Positions 1 through 8,085 of a stretch of DNA of 46,477 nt are shown piece by piece. How positions within the stretch are numbered: the first letter of the stretch is position 1; each line of letters begins with the position of its first letter. The notes beneath the pieces were generated by a model that was given only the letters and a program-made list of their open reading frames with translations, did not search any database and was not told the origin of the DNA. The position numbers and the translations under genes are program-made. Origin of the DNA: Eubacterium sp. TM05-53 (GTDB taxonomy: Bacteria; Bacillota_I; Bacilli_A; Erysipelotrichales; Erysipelotrichaceae); NCBI RefSeq assembly GCF_003436425.1, contig NZ_QSPK01000010.1, positions 350-46,826 on the forward strand, given 5' to 3'.

Positions 1-141
1 CTGGATACTTTTAGGTTTACCACCAGGCACATATTTAGAAGTACACGAATAAAGACCATAGCCTTGTTTCGTTTTTTTGATTGTATGACCAGGAGAACGA
101 AACTTTTCAACCCAGTCAGGATAAGTAACATATCTTTTCAT
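1..141 (-). CDS. Partial IS transposase, N-terminus
   Basis: An open frame starts at ATG 141 and runs off the left edge of the window. It encodes 47 residues beginning MKRYVTYPDWVEKF and ending in a GG-KPKS segment. From memory this looks like the N-terminus of a DDE transposase of the kind common in gut Firmicutes, but no catalytic residue lies in view, so the family is not assigned. It is transcribed out of the window, away from the neighbouring DUF3592 gene. An insertion sequence here would fit the edge of a mobile region. Confidence 0.4.
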   Translation of the reverse strand, partial: MKRYVTYPDWVEKFRSPGHTIKKTKQGYGLYSCTSKYVPGGKPKSIQ

Positions 142-189
142 AATAATAGTGTACACCAATACACTATTAAAGTATATAAAAAAATAAAT

Positions 190-217
190 AATCTTCAAAC
201 ATGGAAAATTGAAGATT
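190..217. repeat. Short inverted repeat AATCTTCAA/TTGAAGATT
   Basis: Nine-base arms at 190-198 and 209-217 are separated by ten bases, between the divergent transposase and DUF3592 genes. There is no U-tract, so it is not a convincing terminator. It could be an operator or part of an insertion-sequence end. Confidence 0.35.
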
Positions 218-252
218 ATTTCATGCGTAATCACTAGAATCTTCCCTATTAT

Positions 253-281
253 TTGGAGTTTCATAAGATATAAGATATAAT
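253..281 (+). promoter_or_regulatory. Putative promoter of the DUF3592 gene
   Basis: A perfect TATAAT (276-281) follows a weak -35 TTGGAG (253-258) with a 17-base spacer. The transcription start would fall about 30 bases before the ATG at 319. The -35 is poor, so confidence is moderate. Confidence 0.45.
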
Positions 282-318
282 TGAGAAAAGAATAAGATTT
301 GAAAAAGGATAATTAATT

Positions 319-750
319 ATGTTAAATATAGAGCACTTATTAATGAAGCAAAGATACTTTGCTTTAGAGGAGATTTCTACCGTTTTTTTAGCTATCGGGT
401 TCGCGCAATACACTATATATCATTTTAAGTATAGAAAATATAAAAATTCAGCAATTGCCAAAGTAATTGACTATGAAGAAAAATATTACGACAAAGAAGA
501 TTATTATGTTTACATGCCCGTTGTGCAATTTACAAATAATCAAAATCAAAAAATCCAATCCATTTTAAATATTGAATTAGACGAACAGGAATATCCATTC
601 GGCAAGGAAATAGCAATAAAATATAATGATAAAAACTTTGAATATGTTTTAAAAGATATGAAAATCAAAAAGTTTGTATATAAAAATTCTTTAGCAATTG
701 GGATGATTTTGATGATTATTTCTATTCTCTATTTACATCTAAACAAATGA
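319..750 (+). CDS. DUF3592-type small membrane protein
   Basis: A 143-residue protein of unknown function. A hydrophobic stretch near residues 20-33 and another at about 124-140 flank an extramembrane domain. That domain contains VIDYEEKYY, then VVQFTNN, then a G-K-EIAIKYNDK segment, the arrangement typical of DUF3592 proteins (a small beta-barrel-like domain between two TM helices). The start is ATG with AAAAGGATAA upstream. A strong rho-independent terminator follows at 764-789, so it is probably a single-gene transcript. It could belong to the mobile element or be host DNA next to an insertion sequence; the sequence does not decide. Confidence 0.65.
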   Translation: MLNIEHLLMKQRYFALEEISTVFLAIGFAQYTIYHFKYRKYKNSAIAKVIDYEEKYYDKEDYYVYMPVVQFTNNQNQKIQSILNIELDEQEYPFGKEIAIKYNDKNFEYVLKDMKIKKFVYKNSLAIGMILMIISILYLHLNK

Positions 751-763
751 TACTCCACTAATA

Positions 764-789
764 AGCAGAATTTAACTTCTGCTTTTTTT
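764..789 (+). terminator. Rho-independent terminator after DUF3592 gene
   Basis: Perfect stem AGCAGAA (764-770) / TTCTGCT (777-783) with a six-base loop, followed by a run of T. It ends the upstream gene only a few bases before the ribosome site of the next gene. Confidence 0.85.
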
Positions 790-811
790 ACATACAAAGG
801 AGTTGACGAAT

Positions 812-2290
812 TTGAGAGATATTAAGACAAAGCAAAAAATGCAAGCTATTAAAACAAAAGATATAAAGGGAAATATTCAACATTTTATTAAGCAACAAAC
901 GATTCATAATAAAAATGTTGATAGAAAAGAAGATGCTTCTGTTAAATCCAATGCTCAGGTACAGGCCACAAATAAAGTGAGTGTTGCAGCCAAGCAAACT
1001 GTAATTGAATCTAAATATCGAGCTACAAAGCTTATTAAACAAAAACATCATGAATATAAGATCAAATCAACTAATAAGAAATCGATTATTGAATCAAATC
1101 ATGGTATTCATCCACAGAGAATTTCTTATATATCCAAGGCAAAAAAGCATGTTGTGAATAAATTGAATGCTACAAAGATGAAACAAACTACAAAACAATT
1201 TGTTTCTAAGCCTATTGTTCAAAATACAACACATGCTATAAAGAAATCATTTCATATTGTTAAGAAGAGTGTATCCACATTGAATACACTCTTTTCTTTT
1301 GGAACAGGATTGATTTTTTTAATAGTGGTTACTCTGTTTATTGGAACATTTAGTGTATTAGCACAAGATGGTGGATCTAATAGTGAAATTGTTTCTTTAA
1401 GTGAAGAAGTAATTGCATATGAAGATACGATCCGAAAATATGCAAAAGAATATGATATAGAGGATTATGTTTCTTTATTACAAGCTATTATGATGCAAGA
1501 ATCTGGTGGCAAAGGAAATGATCCGATGCAGGCCAGTGAATCTGGATACAATACAAAATATCCAAGAGTTCCAAATGGTATTACTGAACCGGAATATTCT
1601 ATAGATGTAGGCACACATACTTTTTCGGATTGTGTTAAAAAAGCAAATGTAAAAGATCCTTCAGATACAGAACACATCTATCTAGCTTTACAAGGATATA
1701 ACTATGGGTCTGGCTATATTGATTGGGCAATTTCTAATTTTGGAGGTTATTCCAAATACAATGCACAACAATTTTCAGATATGAAAAAGCAAGAATTAAA
1801 TGTTTCTGGATATGGAGATCCATCCTATGTAGATCATGTAATGCGTTATGTAGGGATTACCTTTAGAGGTGGAACTAATCCAAACTTTAATAACATGGAA
1901 GCATGGATTACGAAAAATCCATATGCTAAAGCAGGATTATGTGGCCAATGCACATGGTTTGCCTGGGGTAGATTCTATGAACTATATGGCTATGATCCAG
2001 GCTTTACTGGTAATGGATGGGATTGTGTAGATGAACTTGTTAGAGCACATCCAGATAAATTTGAAAGATCTTCAACGCCAAAAGCAGGAGCTGTATTTTC
2101 AGGACTAGGAAAAAATCATGTTGGTATTGTTTTAAAAGTAGATGGTAATAACATTACAATTCAGGATGGTAACTATGATGGCATTACCAATACGTTTGAA
2201 GATGCAAAAAAGGACTGGCAAACCAACACGTATACTCTTGATTACTACAGATCAAGAATGGGTGGTATTGTATTTGCCAATCCAAAGTAA
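812..2290 (+). CDS. ICE-type cell-wall hydrolase: lysozyme-like plus CHAP domain (Orf14/CwlT-like)
   Basis: Predicted to open the peptidoglycan for a conjugation apparatus. After about 150 basic, Lys/Thr/Gln-rich residues comes one TM helix (about 162-184). Then comes a CwlT-type lysozyme-like domain with the probable catalytic Glu in MMQESGGKG (about residue 230), followed by a C-terminal CHAP amidase domain with Cys in GQCTWFAWGR (about 380) and His in KNHVGIV (about 436). Tn916-type Orf14 has the same layout but with NlpC/P60 in place of CHAP. AAAGGAG ends at 802, directly against the in-frame TTG at 803, so the TTG at 812, nine bases after it, is the better start. This is the main evidence that a conjugative element extends left of the window. 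The long basic N-terminus is unusual and may be a cytoplasmic tail contacting other transfer proteins. Confidence 0.8.
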   Translation: MRDIKTKQKMQAIKTKDIKGNIQHFIKQQTIHNKNVDRKEDASVKSNAQVQATNKVSVAAKQTVIESKYRATKLIKQKHHEYKIKSTNKKSIIESNHGIHPQRISYISKAKKHVVNKLNATKMKQTTKQFVSKPIVQNTTHAIKKSFHIVKKSVSTLNTLFSFGTGLIFLIVVTLFIGTFSVLAQDGGSNSEIVSLSEEVIAYEDTIRKYAKEYDIEDYVSLLQAIMMQESGGKGNDPMQASESGYNTKYPRVPNGITEPEYSIDVGTHTFSDCVKKANVKDPSDTEHIYLALQGYNYGSGYIDWAISNFGGYSKYNAQQFSDMKKQELNVSGYGDPSYVDHVMRYVGITFRGGTNPNFNNMEAWITKNPYAKAGLCGQCTWFAWGRFYELYGYDPGFTGNGWDCVDELVRAHPDKFERSSTPKAGAVFSGLGKNHVGIVLKVDGNNITIQDGNYDGITNTFEDAKKDWQTNTYTLDYYRSRMGGIVFANPK

Positions 2291-2304
2291 AAGTGGAGAA
2301 ACCA

Positions 2305-2529
2305 TCATCTCCACTTGTTTGCATTTTGATGTTGTTCAACAACTTTCTTTGCCTCTTCTTCTGTACGATACAATTTACTTTCACGAACACGTGTTCCAGA
2401 AGTCCCACAATTTCCATCTTCAAATCGAATGGTACAAAATCCACCAGCATTACGAATAACAGTAGCTTTCTTGATAAAGACAGAAGAGGATATAAAGTAA
2501 ACAACATCACCTTCATTAAATCGTTTCAA
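2305..2529 (-). CDS. Small hypothetical protein, SH3-like
   Basis: Function unknown. About 74 residues, rich in beta-type segments: EGDVVYFISSS, then KKATVIRNAGG, then RVRESKLYRT and a charged helix. This suggests a small SH3/Tudor-like barrel. No ATG is in frame. TTG 2529 is chosen because GGATGGAG lies seven bases before it; an earlier in-frame TTG at 2556 would overlap the upstream ORF by ten bases. A degraded second copy lies at 5053-5223 and has a stop codon upstream of the same TTG, which fits this start. It is last in the minus-strand defence block. Confidence 0.55.
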   Translation of the reverse strand: MKRFNEGDVVYFISSSVFIKKATVIRNAGGFCTIRFEDGNCGTSGTRVRESKLYRTEEEAKKVVEQHQNANKWR

Positions 2530-2546
2530 ATTATCATCTCCATCCT

Positions 2547-2771
2547 TTAAATACAACTTTGTACAAATTGAATAAGAGTGGTACTTGCTACTCCAAACTC
2601 TGCAGTACCTTTTATCATTTTCATTCCCTTCACAGCAGTTTTTATAAAGCTTTTACGTGGTTGTTTACTCTTCCATTCTTCAGATATTGCCTCAAGATTA
2701 CAATTTAAATGTTCTTTTTGAGATATCTTCTTAACATCTTCAATCAATTTATCCAATTCATTTATACACAA
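2547..2771 (-). CDS. Small hypothetical protein, possibly truncated
   Basis: A 74-residue ORF with a charged N-terminal half (KLIEDVKKISQKEH) and a moderately hydrophobic C-terminal half. I recognise no family. The only start upstream is TTG 2771, which has no ribosome site before it, so this may be the remnant of a longer gene. It is immediately upstream of the SH3-like ORF and probably cotranscribed. The only long feature on its 5' side is the hairpin-repeat region 2855-2991. Confidence 0.35.
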   Translation of the reverse strand: MCINELDKLIEDVKKISQKEHLNCNLEAISEEWKSKQPRKSFIKTAVKGMKMIKGTAEFGVASTTLIQFVQSCI

Positions 2772-2854
2772 TTTAATTTTTGATTTTAGTAAGCTTAAAA
2801 GCCAAGTAATTATGCGCTTTAACTAACAATAACTGTATGTTGACTTACTAAACA

Positions 2855-2893
2855 TCCGGATAAATTATTTTTTATTTTCTCAATTTATCCGGT
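2855..2893. repeat. ATCCGGATAAATT hairpin repeat, copy 1
   Basis: Perfect 11-base arms CCGGATAAATT (2856-2866) and AATTTATCCGG (2882-2892) enclose a T-rich 15-base loop. A near-identical unit lies 99 bases further on. It lies in the 250-base gap between the AlbA_2 gene and the small ORFs. Confidence 0.75.
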
Positions 2894-2941
2894 CATTATG
2901 CCTGATATTTATGCACTTTTTAGAATGTTTAATAAACACTA

Positions 2942-2991
2942 TCCGGATAAATATCCGGATAAATTATTTTTATTTTTCAAATTTATCCGGT
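2942..2991. repeat. ATCCGGATAAATT hairpin repeat, copy 2, with extra half-site
   Basis: Arms at 2955-2965 and 2980-2990 repeat the hairpin of copy 1 with a 14-base T-rich loop. An additional CCGGATA half-site sits at 2943-2949. Together the two units give five half-sites within about 135 bases. Confidence 0.75.
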
Positions 2992-3021
2992 TGAAAACTA
3001 AAATTGTTTGCTGTTTAAAAT

Positions 3022-4695
3022 CTAATCTTGATCCGTCAATACCCAAGAAGCATATCTAGAGTATTTTCCTTTACATTCAATAACTCCTCTTCTTCTCAAT
3101 GAATACAATAAATTACGAATTTTATTTTCTTTTTGTTTCTCATTAAGACTTTCAGGTAATTTATCTATCAATAGAGTCTTAAAATTTTCTTTTGTCCCAT
3201 TTTTGTATTCTTTAAGGTATTTAATAATCAAATCACGATAATATTCATCATCAAACCCTTTATTCTTTACGTATTGTTCTTTCTTTTCTAAAGTCTTTGC
3301 GATGTCTGCAGAAAGATAAATATTTGGCATTCTTCCTTCAATAACCTGTAATTTTCTTAAATATTTAACTTGTTCATTTGTTATTGTATGATGCTTTTGG
3401 ACTTGATCGATTAAAAAGACAGTTTGAATATCAAATTCCGAATGTTCAAATAATAGTTTCGTATAGTTTTCATCCAATACTTTACCATATACAGTTACTC
3501 CAACTTGATTACCTACCGACAAATTGTAATCAGGCATAGGAAAATATTTTTCTTGTTGAATCTTATATACTTTACGTATTCCCATAGATTGTGTATCAAT
3601 CATATTGAATTTCATCATTGTTTCAGCTAACAACTGATTTCGATAAAATGGAGGTGTGTAATTTTTTTGGAGAGCCACTTCAATACTGCCAGGTAGAAAT
3701 GAACCAGGATTTCTTAAGGTGATTTCATCCTCTTCTTCATCCACATTAATTCTTCCTCCTAATGCATAGTTAGAATGAGCAATACAATTATTCATAAGCT
3801 CTCTTAAAAGCCACATGTCATATTGTTTCGTTTCTAAAGGAAACAAGGTTAATTGATTCGGCATATACCGATATGTTAAATTGCGAATTCGAGAAAAAAT
3901 ACGATCACTCAATGTAATAAATGGAATTTTGAAGATTTCGTAATCTTTAATGTTACTTTTAGAATCATATAGCCTCCATGCTGCCTCAGGTGTGTAATCA
4001 AATAAGTAATCATAATCTTCATTTCCTAGTAACAACATACAAGCATTTGTAATACGACCATTCTGTATAAGTTTCATTTTCGTCAGAAATTCTTCATCAC
4101 TCATAGAATCAATTTCTTGAGAAATATGTGGCTTTTGCATCTTCTCCTTATAGTTGTTTCTAGCTAAATTAATCGCATCTTTATTCAGATGCATAATTGT
4201 AGCACCCTTTACAAACAATTTTGACCAATCTCGATTACTCTGTTGACGAATACGATCCATTTTTTCTAATGATAATGGAACTAGAGAATCTCCTTCCCTA
4301 GCATAATATTGGTCTTTCCAACCTGTAGGAATACCAGCTGTTGCAGCAGGTATCTGAAACATAATTATTCTTTTACCTTCTTTTTCCACTTCATAAATTT
4401 CAACAAATGAAATACCACCCGTTGTTTGCAATGAAATTTCATGTTTTAACGTATCAAGACCTTTTTTCTCTCTGTAATTGGTTCCAACGATCTTTTTACC
4501 TTTTTCTTTAATACCAAAAATCAACCATCCGCATTGTACATTTCTTAAATTTGCTTCATTAGAAAGAGCAGAAAAATATCTACCAATTTTATCCTTATCA
4601 TAATCATTATTGGCTTCTTTAAACTCAACTGTCTCATCCTCCCAATTGGAAATCAAAGCATCTAATTTTATTAATAATTCATTATCTGTATTCAT
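3022..4695 (-). CDS. AlbA_2/Schlafen-type ATP-binding protein (COG2865-like)
   Basis: A 557-residue protein. Residues about 15-140 form an AlbA_2 (Schlafen AlbA) domain: the ETVEFKEANND entry, the GWLIFGIKEKGK strand pair and QYYAREGDS are characteristic. A HATPase_c_4-type region follows (about 290-390, with RELMNNCIAHSNY and ITLRNPGSF). The C-terminal 130 residues look like winged helices (NEQVKYLRKLQVIEGRMP). Such proteins are annotated as regulators or RecG-like and often accompany defence islands, including BREX. The start ATG 4695 has GAGGTGAAGAG before it. The gene probably has its own promoter in 4700-4830, because relics and a noncoding stretch separate it from herA. A role in nucleic-acid sensing or in regulating the island is inference. 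Confidence 0.75.
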   Translation of the reverse strand: MNTDNELLIKLDALISNWEDETVEFKEANNDYDKDKIGRYFSALSNEANLRNVQCGWLIFGIKEKGKKIVGTNYREKKGLDTLKHEISLQTTGGISFVEIYEVEKEGKRIIMFQIPAATAGIPTGWKDQYYAREGDSLVPLSLEKMDRIRQQSNRDWSKLFVKGATIMHLNKDAINLARNNYKEKMQKPHISQEIDSMSDEEFLTKMKLIQNGRITNACMLLLGNEDYDYLFDYTPEAAWRLYDSKSNIKDYEIFKIPFITLSDRIFSRIRNLTYRYMPNQLTLFPLETKQYDMWLLRELMNNCIAHSNYALGGRINVDEEEDEITLRNPGSFLPGSIEVALQKNYTPPFYRNQLLAETMMKFNMIDTQSMGIRKVYKIQQEKYFPMPDYNLSVGNQVGVTVYGKVLDENYTKLLFEHSEFDIQTVFLIDQVQKHHTITNEQVKYLRKLQVIEGRMPNIYLSADIAKTLEKKEQYVKNKGFDDEYYRDLIIKYLKEYKNGTKENFKTLLIDKLPESLNEKQKENKIRNLLYSLRRRGVIECKGKYSRYASWVLTDQD

Positions 4696-4764
4696 CTCTT
4701 CACCTCTTTCATTCAGAATGGTCTATCCAATTACGCATTTTATCTCGGTGTAATATATTTCTAT

Positions 4765-4824
4765 AAAACTAACATGTGCCGGTAAGATGTAAATTGAGAT
4801 GCCTTTGCTCTTGGAGTTAGTTTT
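4765..4824. repeat. Unexplained inverted repeat AAAACTAAC/GTTAGTTTT
   Basis: Nine-base perfect arms at 4765-4773 and 4816-4824 are 42 bases apart, and the right arm runs into a T-rich tract on the plus strand. It lies between the AlbA_2 gene and the pglX relic. It could be the end of a small plus-strand RNA, or operator half-sites for the AlbA_2 gene. Confidence 0.45.
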
Positions 4825-4840
4825 TATTTTATCTTAGCCT

Positions 4841-5050
4841 ACAATTCCTGGAACTTAGCATAATTTACTTTAACACCATCATCCAGATTCATTGGTTCCA
4901 TTTTATCTGCCCAGTGATGAACAACTTCTTCATACTTATTTATTTAATTCTTGCAATTGTTCATTAATCTTCTTTAATTGCTTAGAAAGTTTAACTCTTT
5001 CACTCGTACTAGAAGCATCATCAATTTGACTTTGTAACAATTCTACCTCT
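4841..5050 (-). pseudogene. Relic of a second pglX 3' end
   Basis: This stretch closely repeats the last roughly 70 codons of the intact pglX (13420-13632), including the VVHHWADKMEP and SSTSERVKLSKQLKK segments. A four-base tandem duplication (TTTA) near 4943 shifts the frame, and the original stop is lost. It is in the same orientation as pglX. At its upstream end it joins abruptly to the relic of the small SH3-like gene, with only an AGG shared at the junction. It shows that a second pglX, or a duplication of this end, once lay downstream of the BREX operon. Confidence 0.8.
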
Positions 5051-5052
5051 TC

Positions 5053-5223
5053 TTATGTACGATACAATTTACTTTCACGAACACGTGTTCCAGAAATACC
5101 ACAATTGCCATCTGAAAATCGTATTCTACAGAAGCCACCAGCATTACGAATAACAGTAGCTTTCTTGATAAAGACAGAAGAGGAAATAAAGTAAACAACA
5201 TCTCCTTCATTAAATTGTTTCAA
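5053..5223 (-). pseudogene. Degenerate second copy of the SH3-like small gene
   Basis: Clearly homologous to 2350-2529, with runs of dozens of identical bases, for example around the ACGAACACGTGTTCC segment. From TTG 5223 it reads LKQFNEGDVVYF onward for 56 residues and then stops prematurely at TAA 5053-5055, where the intact copy has Glu. The 3' third is missing and is replaced by pglX relic sequence. An additional TGA lies just upstream of the TTG. Confidence 0.75.
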
Positions 5224-5262
5224 ATTATCATCTCAATCTTTCTTGATTTTTAACATTCTTTA

Positions 5263-7110
5263 TCATTTCCATAAAGAAGTCAAAATTACATCGTCACTAT
5301 TTGGTCTAATTATAGTCTCTTTATTTACTTTGATTAGTAATGGAACCTTTATGGAATTTCCAGTTATTACAGCTTCACCTTGTCCTAAATTTGGAATCAT
5401 ATTAAACGAGTAACCATCTAAAGTAGGCATAGTATTTTTAAGCATTTCTAAATCATTATCATTTACTAACCGATGAATAAAATAATTATGTAATTGCGAC
5501 ATAATAGTTGGAGAAATGTCTGCTGGTCTTTGGCTAGATAAAGTTAAGTAAAAGCCAAATTTTCTTCCTTCTTTTATTATCTCTTCAAATATAGATAAGC
5601 GGTAATCCTGCCAATCATCACCATTTCTTCTAAATTGAGAGTTCAAAATATTATGTGCTTCATCAATTATTAAATGTTTTGTTTTTTTAACTTTGCCATC
5701 ATTAGAAACTTGATTTTTTTGTTCATCATATATCATTTTTGATATCAGCATTGGAATCAAACGAGTTATTTCTTGATTTGCATCCAATAAAGATATTACA
5801 TTAAGCATTTTAAATGTATCTTCAACATTATCAACAACTTCAATTACTTTTTCCAAGGATAAAATAGAAGTTTCTATGCGTTTAAATAGAGGATTAATAT
5901 GTTCAATATTTGTGGATTTCCAAGCAGAAACATAAACTCTTTGAAACTCTAGGAAACATTTTAATTTTCTTATTGGAGGTAAATCTTTATATTTATTTGC
6001 TAACTGATTTCGTATTTCAACAATTTTCAAGACTTTTAAACCTGTATCACTGATTTGTTCTCCATCTAATATGCTTTGATTATCCTCTGTTTTAACCTTT
6101 AAGTTCCCATAGTCAATACTAAAATGAAGAGTTAAAGATTGTAACAGTGTTTCATCAACACCTAGTGCTTTTGCAGCATATACCCAATTGTTTAAACTAT
6201 CTGCTGATACATTTCTATGTTCTTGAATTATTCTTTTTAAGAATCCTATTTCGATATCTGCAAAAGCAATTTCATCTTTTATGTCTTTGTTAAAAATTTT
6301 CAGAGCATTTCGCAAAAAAGGTACCTGTGTTGCTGGTCTAGCATCAAATAGAATTGATAGAATATCTGCATCAAACAGATAATCTTTTTTGATTGGAATT
6401 TTATTTTCTTTACTTTCTATTCTGGTATTAATTTTAAAAACTCGTTTATATTGATTGGAAAGTCCAAATTGATTTTCTTGAGTGTATTCTCCATTGAAAT
6501 CAATTACATAAAATTGTGAAACTTTACTTATTTTTTTTATATACTTACTTTTAAATAACTCTAAGTACAATTTATGCAGAGTATTAGATTTACCACTACC
6601 AGTATTTCCAAAAATACCGATGTGTGAAGCAAAAATAGTATTTATTGGTAAATATATAGGATATTCCTCTAGAAGGGATTTACCAATTAAAATTGCATCG
6701 GTATTATCTGATAGACCATATATAATATTTAATTCTTTTTTTGTTGTTAGAGATACAATATTACCAATCATAGGAACATATTCACTAGAGACAGAAAATT
6801 TATTATTATTTATCACTCCTTTAACTTTTAACGATATAATCCTATTAATTGTATTCTTAGAAAATGTATTATTAAACTCATCACTGTTAGCACTATTTTG
6901 GTTATCAATGATTTTTTCTGAAAAAACGGTTGCAATTATTTTAACCATTCCTTGATTAATAGTTAAATAGGCACCAACTTTAGGACCTGTTAATATTTCA
7001 CCGTTCCATAGGAATTCTGCTTCATTAGTTTCATTATACATTCCCACTTTTGCATATATACCATCAACTTCAACGATAACTCCTATTTTTTTGCTATTCA
7101 AAGTAATCAT
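5263..7110 (-). CDS. herA: HerA-type ATPase (DUF87) of a SIR2-HerA defence pair
   Basis: A 615-residue FtsK/HerA-superfamily ATPase. An N-terminal HAS-barrel-like region (1-110) precedes Walker A GNTGSGKSNTLH (about 168-179). Walker B with the catalytic acid is KHLIIDEAHNIL (about 480-491), and a sensor-like SSQRPADISP follows. HerA enzymes form hexameric DNA translocases. Paired with a SIR2 protein, the hexamer forms a large complex reported to act as an NADase/nuclease defence system. The start overlaps the SIR2 gene by 17 bases, so translation is coupled. No terminator is visible after the stop; relics follow directly. Confidence 0.88.
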   Translation of the reverse strand: MITLNSKKIGVIVEVDGIYAKVGMYNETNEAEFLWNGEILTGPKVGAYLTINQGMVKIIATVFSEKIIDNQNSANSDEFNNTFSKNTINRIISLKVKGVINNNKFSVSSEYVPMIGNIVSLTTKKELNIIYGLSDNTDAILIGKSLLEEYPIYLPINTIFASHIGIFGNTGSGKSNTLHKLYLELFKSKYIKKISKVSQFYVIDFNGEYTQENQFGLSNQYKRVFKINTRIESKENKIPIKKDYLFDADILSILFDARPATQVPFLRNALKIFNKDIKDEIAFADIEIGFLKRIIQEHRNVSADSLNNWVYAAKALGVDETLLQSLTLHFSIDYGNLKVKTEDNQSILDGEQISDTGLKVLKIVEIRNQLANKYKDLPPIRKLKCFLEFQRVYVSAWKSTNIEHINPLFKRIETSILSLEKVIEVVDNVEDTFKMLNVISLLDANQEITRLIPMLISKMIYDEQKNQVSNDGKVKKTKHLIIDEAHNILNSQFRRNGDDWQDYRLSIFEEIIKEGRKFGFYLTLSSQRPADISPTIMSQLHNYFIHRLVNDNDLEMLKNTMPTLDGYSFNMIPNLGQGEAVITGNSIKVPLLIKVNKETIIRPNSDDVILTSLWK

Positions 7111-8068
7111 CTCCTAGCTTAATCAAGGCATTAAATTCCTTCATGGTAAAATTCTTAAATTCTTTTTCATCACAATTACCACTATCAACTATAAAATCAC
7201 TTGGAATCAATATTTTTAAATTATTTGGTGCTTGTTGAATGTTCAAATTAGTTAAAAAAGTTTGCTTATCTTCGTCAGAATAGCCAAAAGCAATTATCAA
7301 CAATTCTGGATTTGCTAAAGCTCTAGTTATCAATTTTGCGATATGCTTATCTTGAAAAGAAAATCCCAAAACAATCAAAATTGACTGTGGTTTATCCAAT
7401 TCTAGTTGAAAGAGTCTTAACATTTCATGAAAATGATTATTCATAAATGTGTCAGCCCCCTCAACACCATTTGGTGGAACAACAACCGAATTATCTACTA
7501 CTTTTTTTTCAACCAAAATATAATCATTCTCTTTTGCCCAATTGATGGATCCATGAGGCTTTATAAGGTTAATCATTGGTATCTCATCTGAATAATTATC
7601 ATTTAATCCTCTATATGCAACCGTTTTATTATAGTTCGTACTATCTAAATAATGTTTAAAATACCCCGTGGTACCATCATTAAAAACAAATCTATGGCTA
7701 AGAGATAATACATCAATTGCTTTTTCAATAAATAAATCGTAATTAGTAGTAAAAATATTAACTGCTTTCGGAATTTGACGAGAATTAGAAAGATTTAATA
7801 TATTTAGAATGTTCAACATTAATTTTTCATAATCATTCAATACTCTATCAACATCATTTGTATAGTCATTCTCAAGAAGTGATTTTGAAATTTTTTTAAC
7901 AACTTCTATTATTTTTCTATTTCTTATATCTACATTATCATCCTTATAAGCAGACATTAATGGAATAGCTGGTGTAGAAACTCCTGATCCCAACAAAAAA
8001 TTCAAGCGTTTTGTAATCGCTAATTTTTTAATATCTAATAATGATTTATCATTTTTTAAATTAATCAT
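7094..8068 (-). CDS. SIR2-domain defence protein
   Basis: A 324-residue SIR2-like protein. The nucleotide-binding start is FLLGSGVSTPAIP (24-36). TTNYDLFIEKAI (about 107) carries the Asn of the SIR2 active site, and KPHGSINW (about 171) carries the catalytic His. Defence SIR2 domains hydrolyse NAD+ on infection rather than deacetylating proteins. Its partner is the downstream herA, which overlaps it by 17 bases. It begins 17 bases after the brxL stop, with AGAGAGG before the ATG, so it is probably read as part of the BREX transcript. Confidence 0.88.
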   Translation of the reverse strand: MINLKNDKSLLDIKKLAITKRLNFLLGSGVSTPAIPLMSAYKDDNVDIRNRKIIEVVKKISKSLLENDYTNDVDRVLNDYEKLMLNILNILNLSNSRQIPKAVNIFTTNYDLFIEKAIDVLSLSHRFVFNDGTTGYFKHYLDSTNYNKTVAYRGLNDNYSDEIPMINLIKPHGSINWAKENDYILVEKKVVDNSVVVPPNGVEGADTFMNNHFHEMLRLFQLELDKPQSILIVLGFSFQDKHIAKLITRALANPELLIIAFGYSDEDKQTFLTNLNIQQAPNNLKILIPSDFIVDSGNCDEKEFKNFTMKEFNALIKLGDDYFE

Positions 8069-8085
8069 CTTTTACCTCTCTAGAT

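Noticed and set aside
2142..2550. Plus- and minus-strand frames over the end of the CHAP gene and the SH3-like gene
   Set aside because: They are out-of-frame readings of two supported genes and show no domain or ribosome site.
2850..2995. Possible CRISPR-like repeat array
   Set aside because: There are only two hairpin units, no regular spacers and no cas genes nearby; the repeats are better explained as operators or terminators.
7094..8068. SIR2 protein as a metabolic sirtuin deacetylase
   Set aside because: The zinc-binding Cys tetrad of sirtuins is absent and the gene is coupled to herA in a defence operon.
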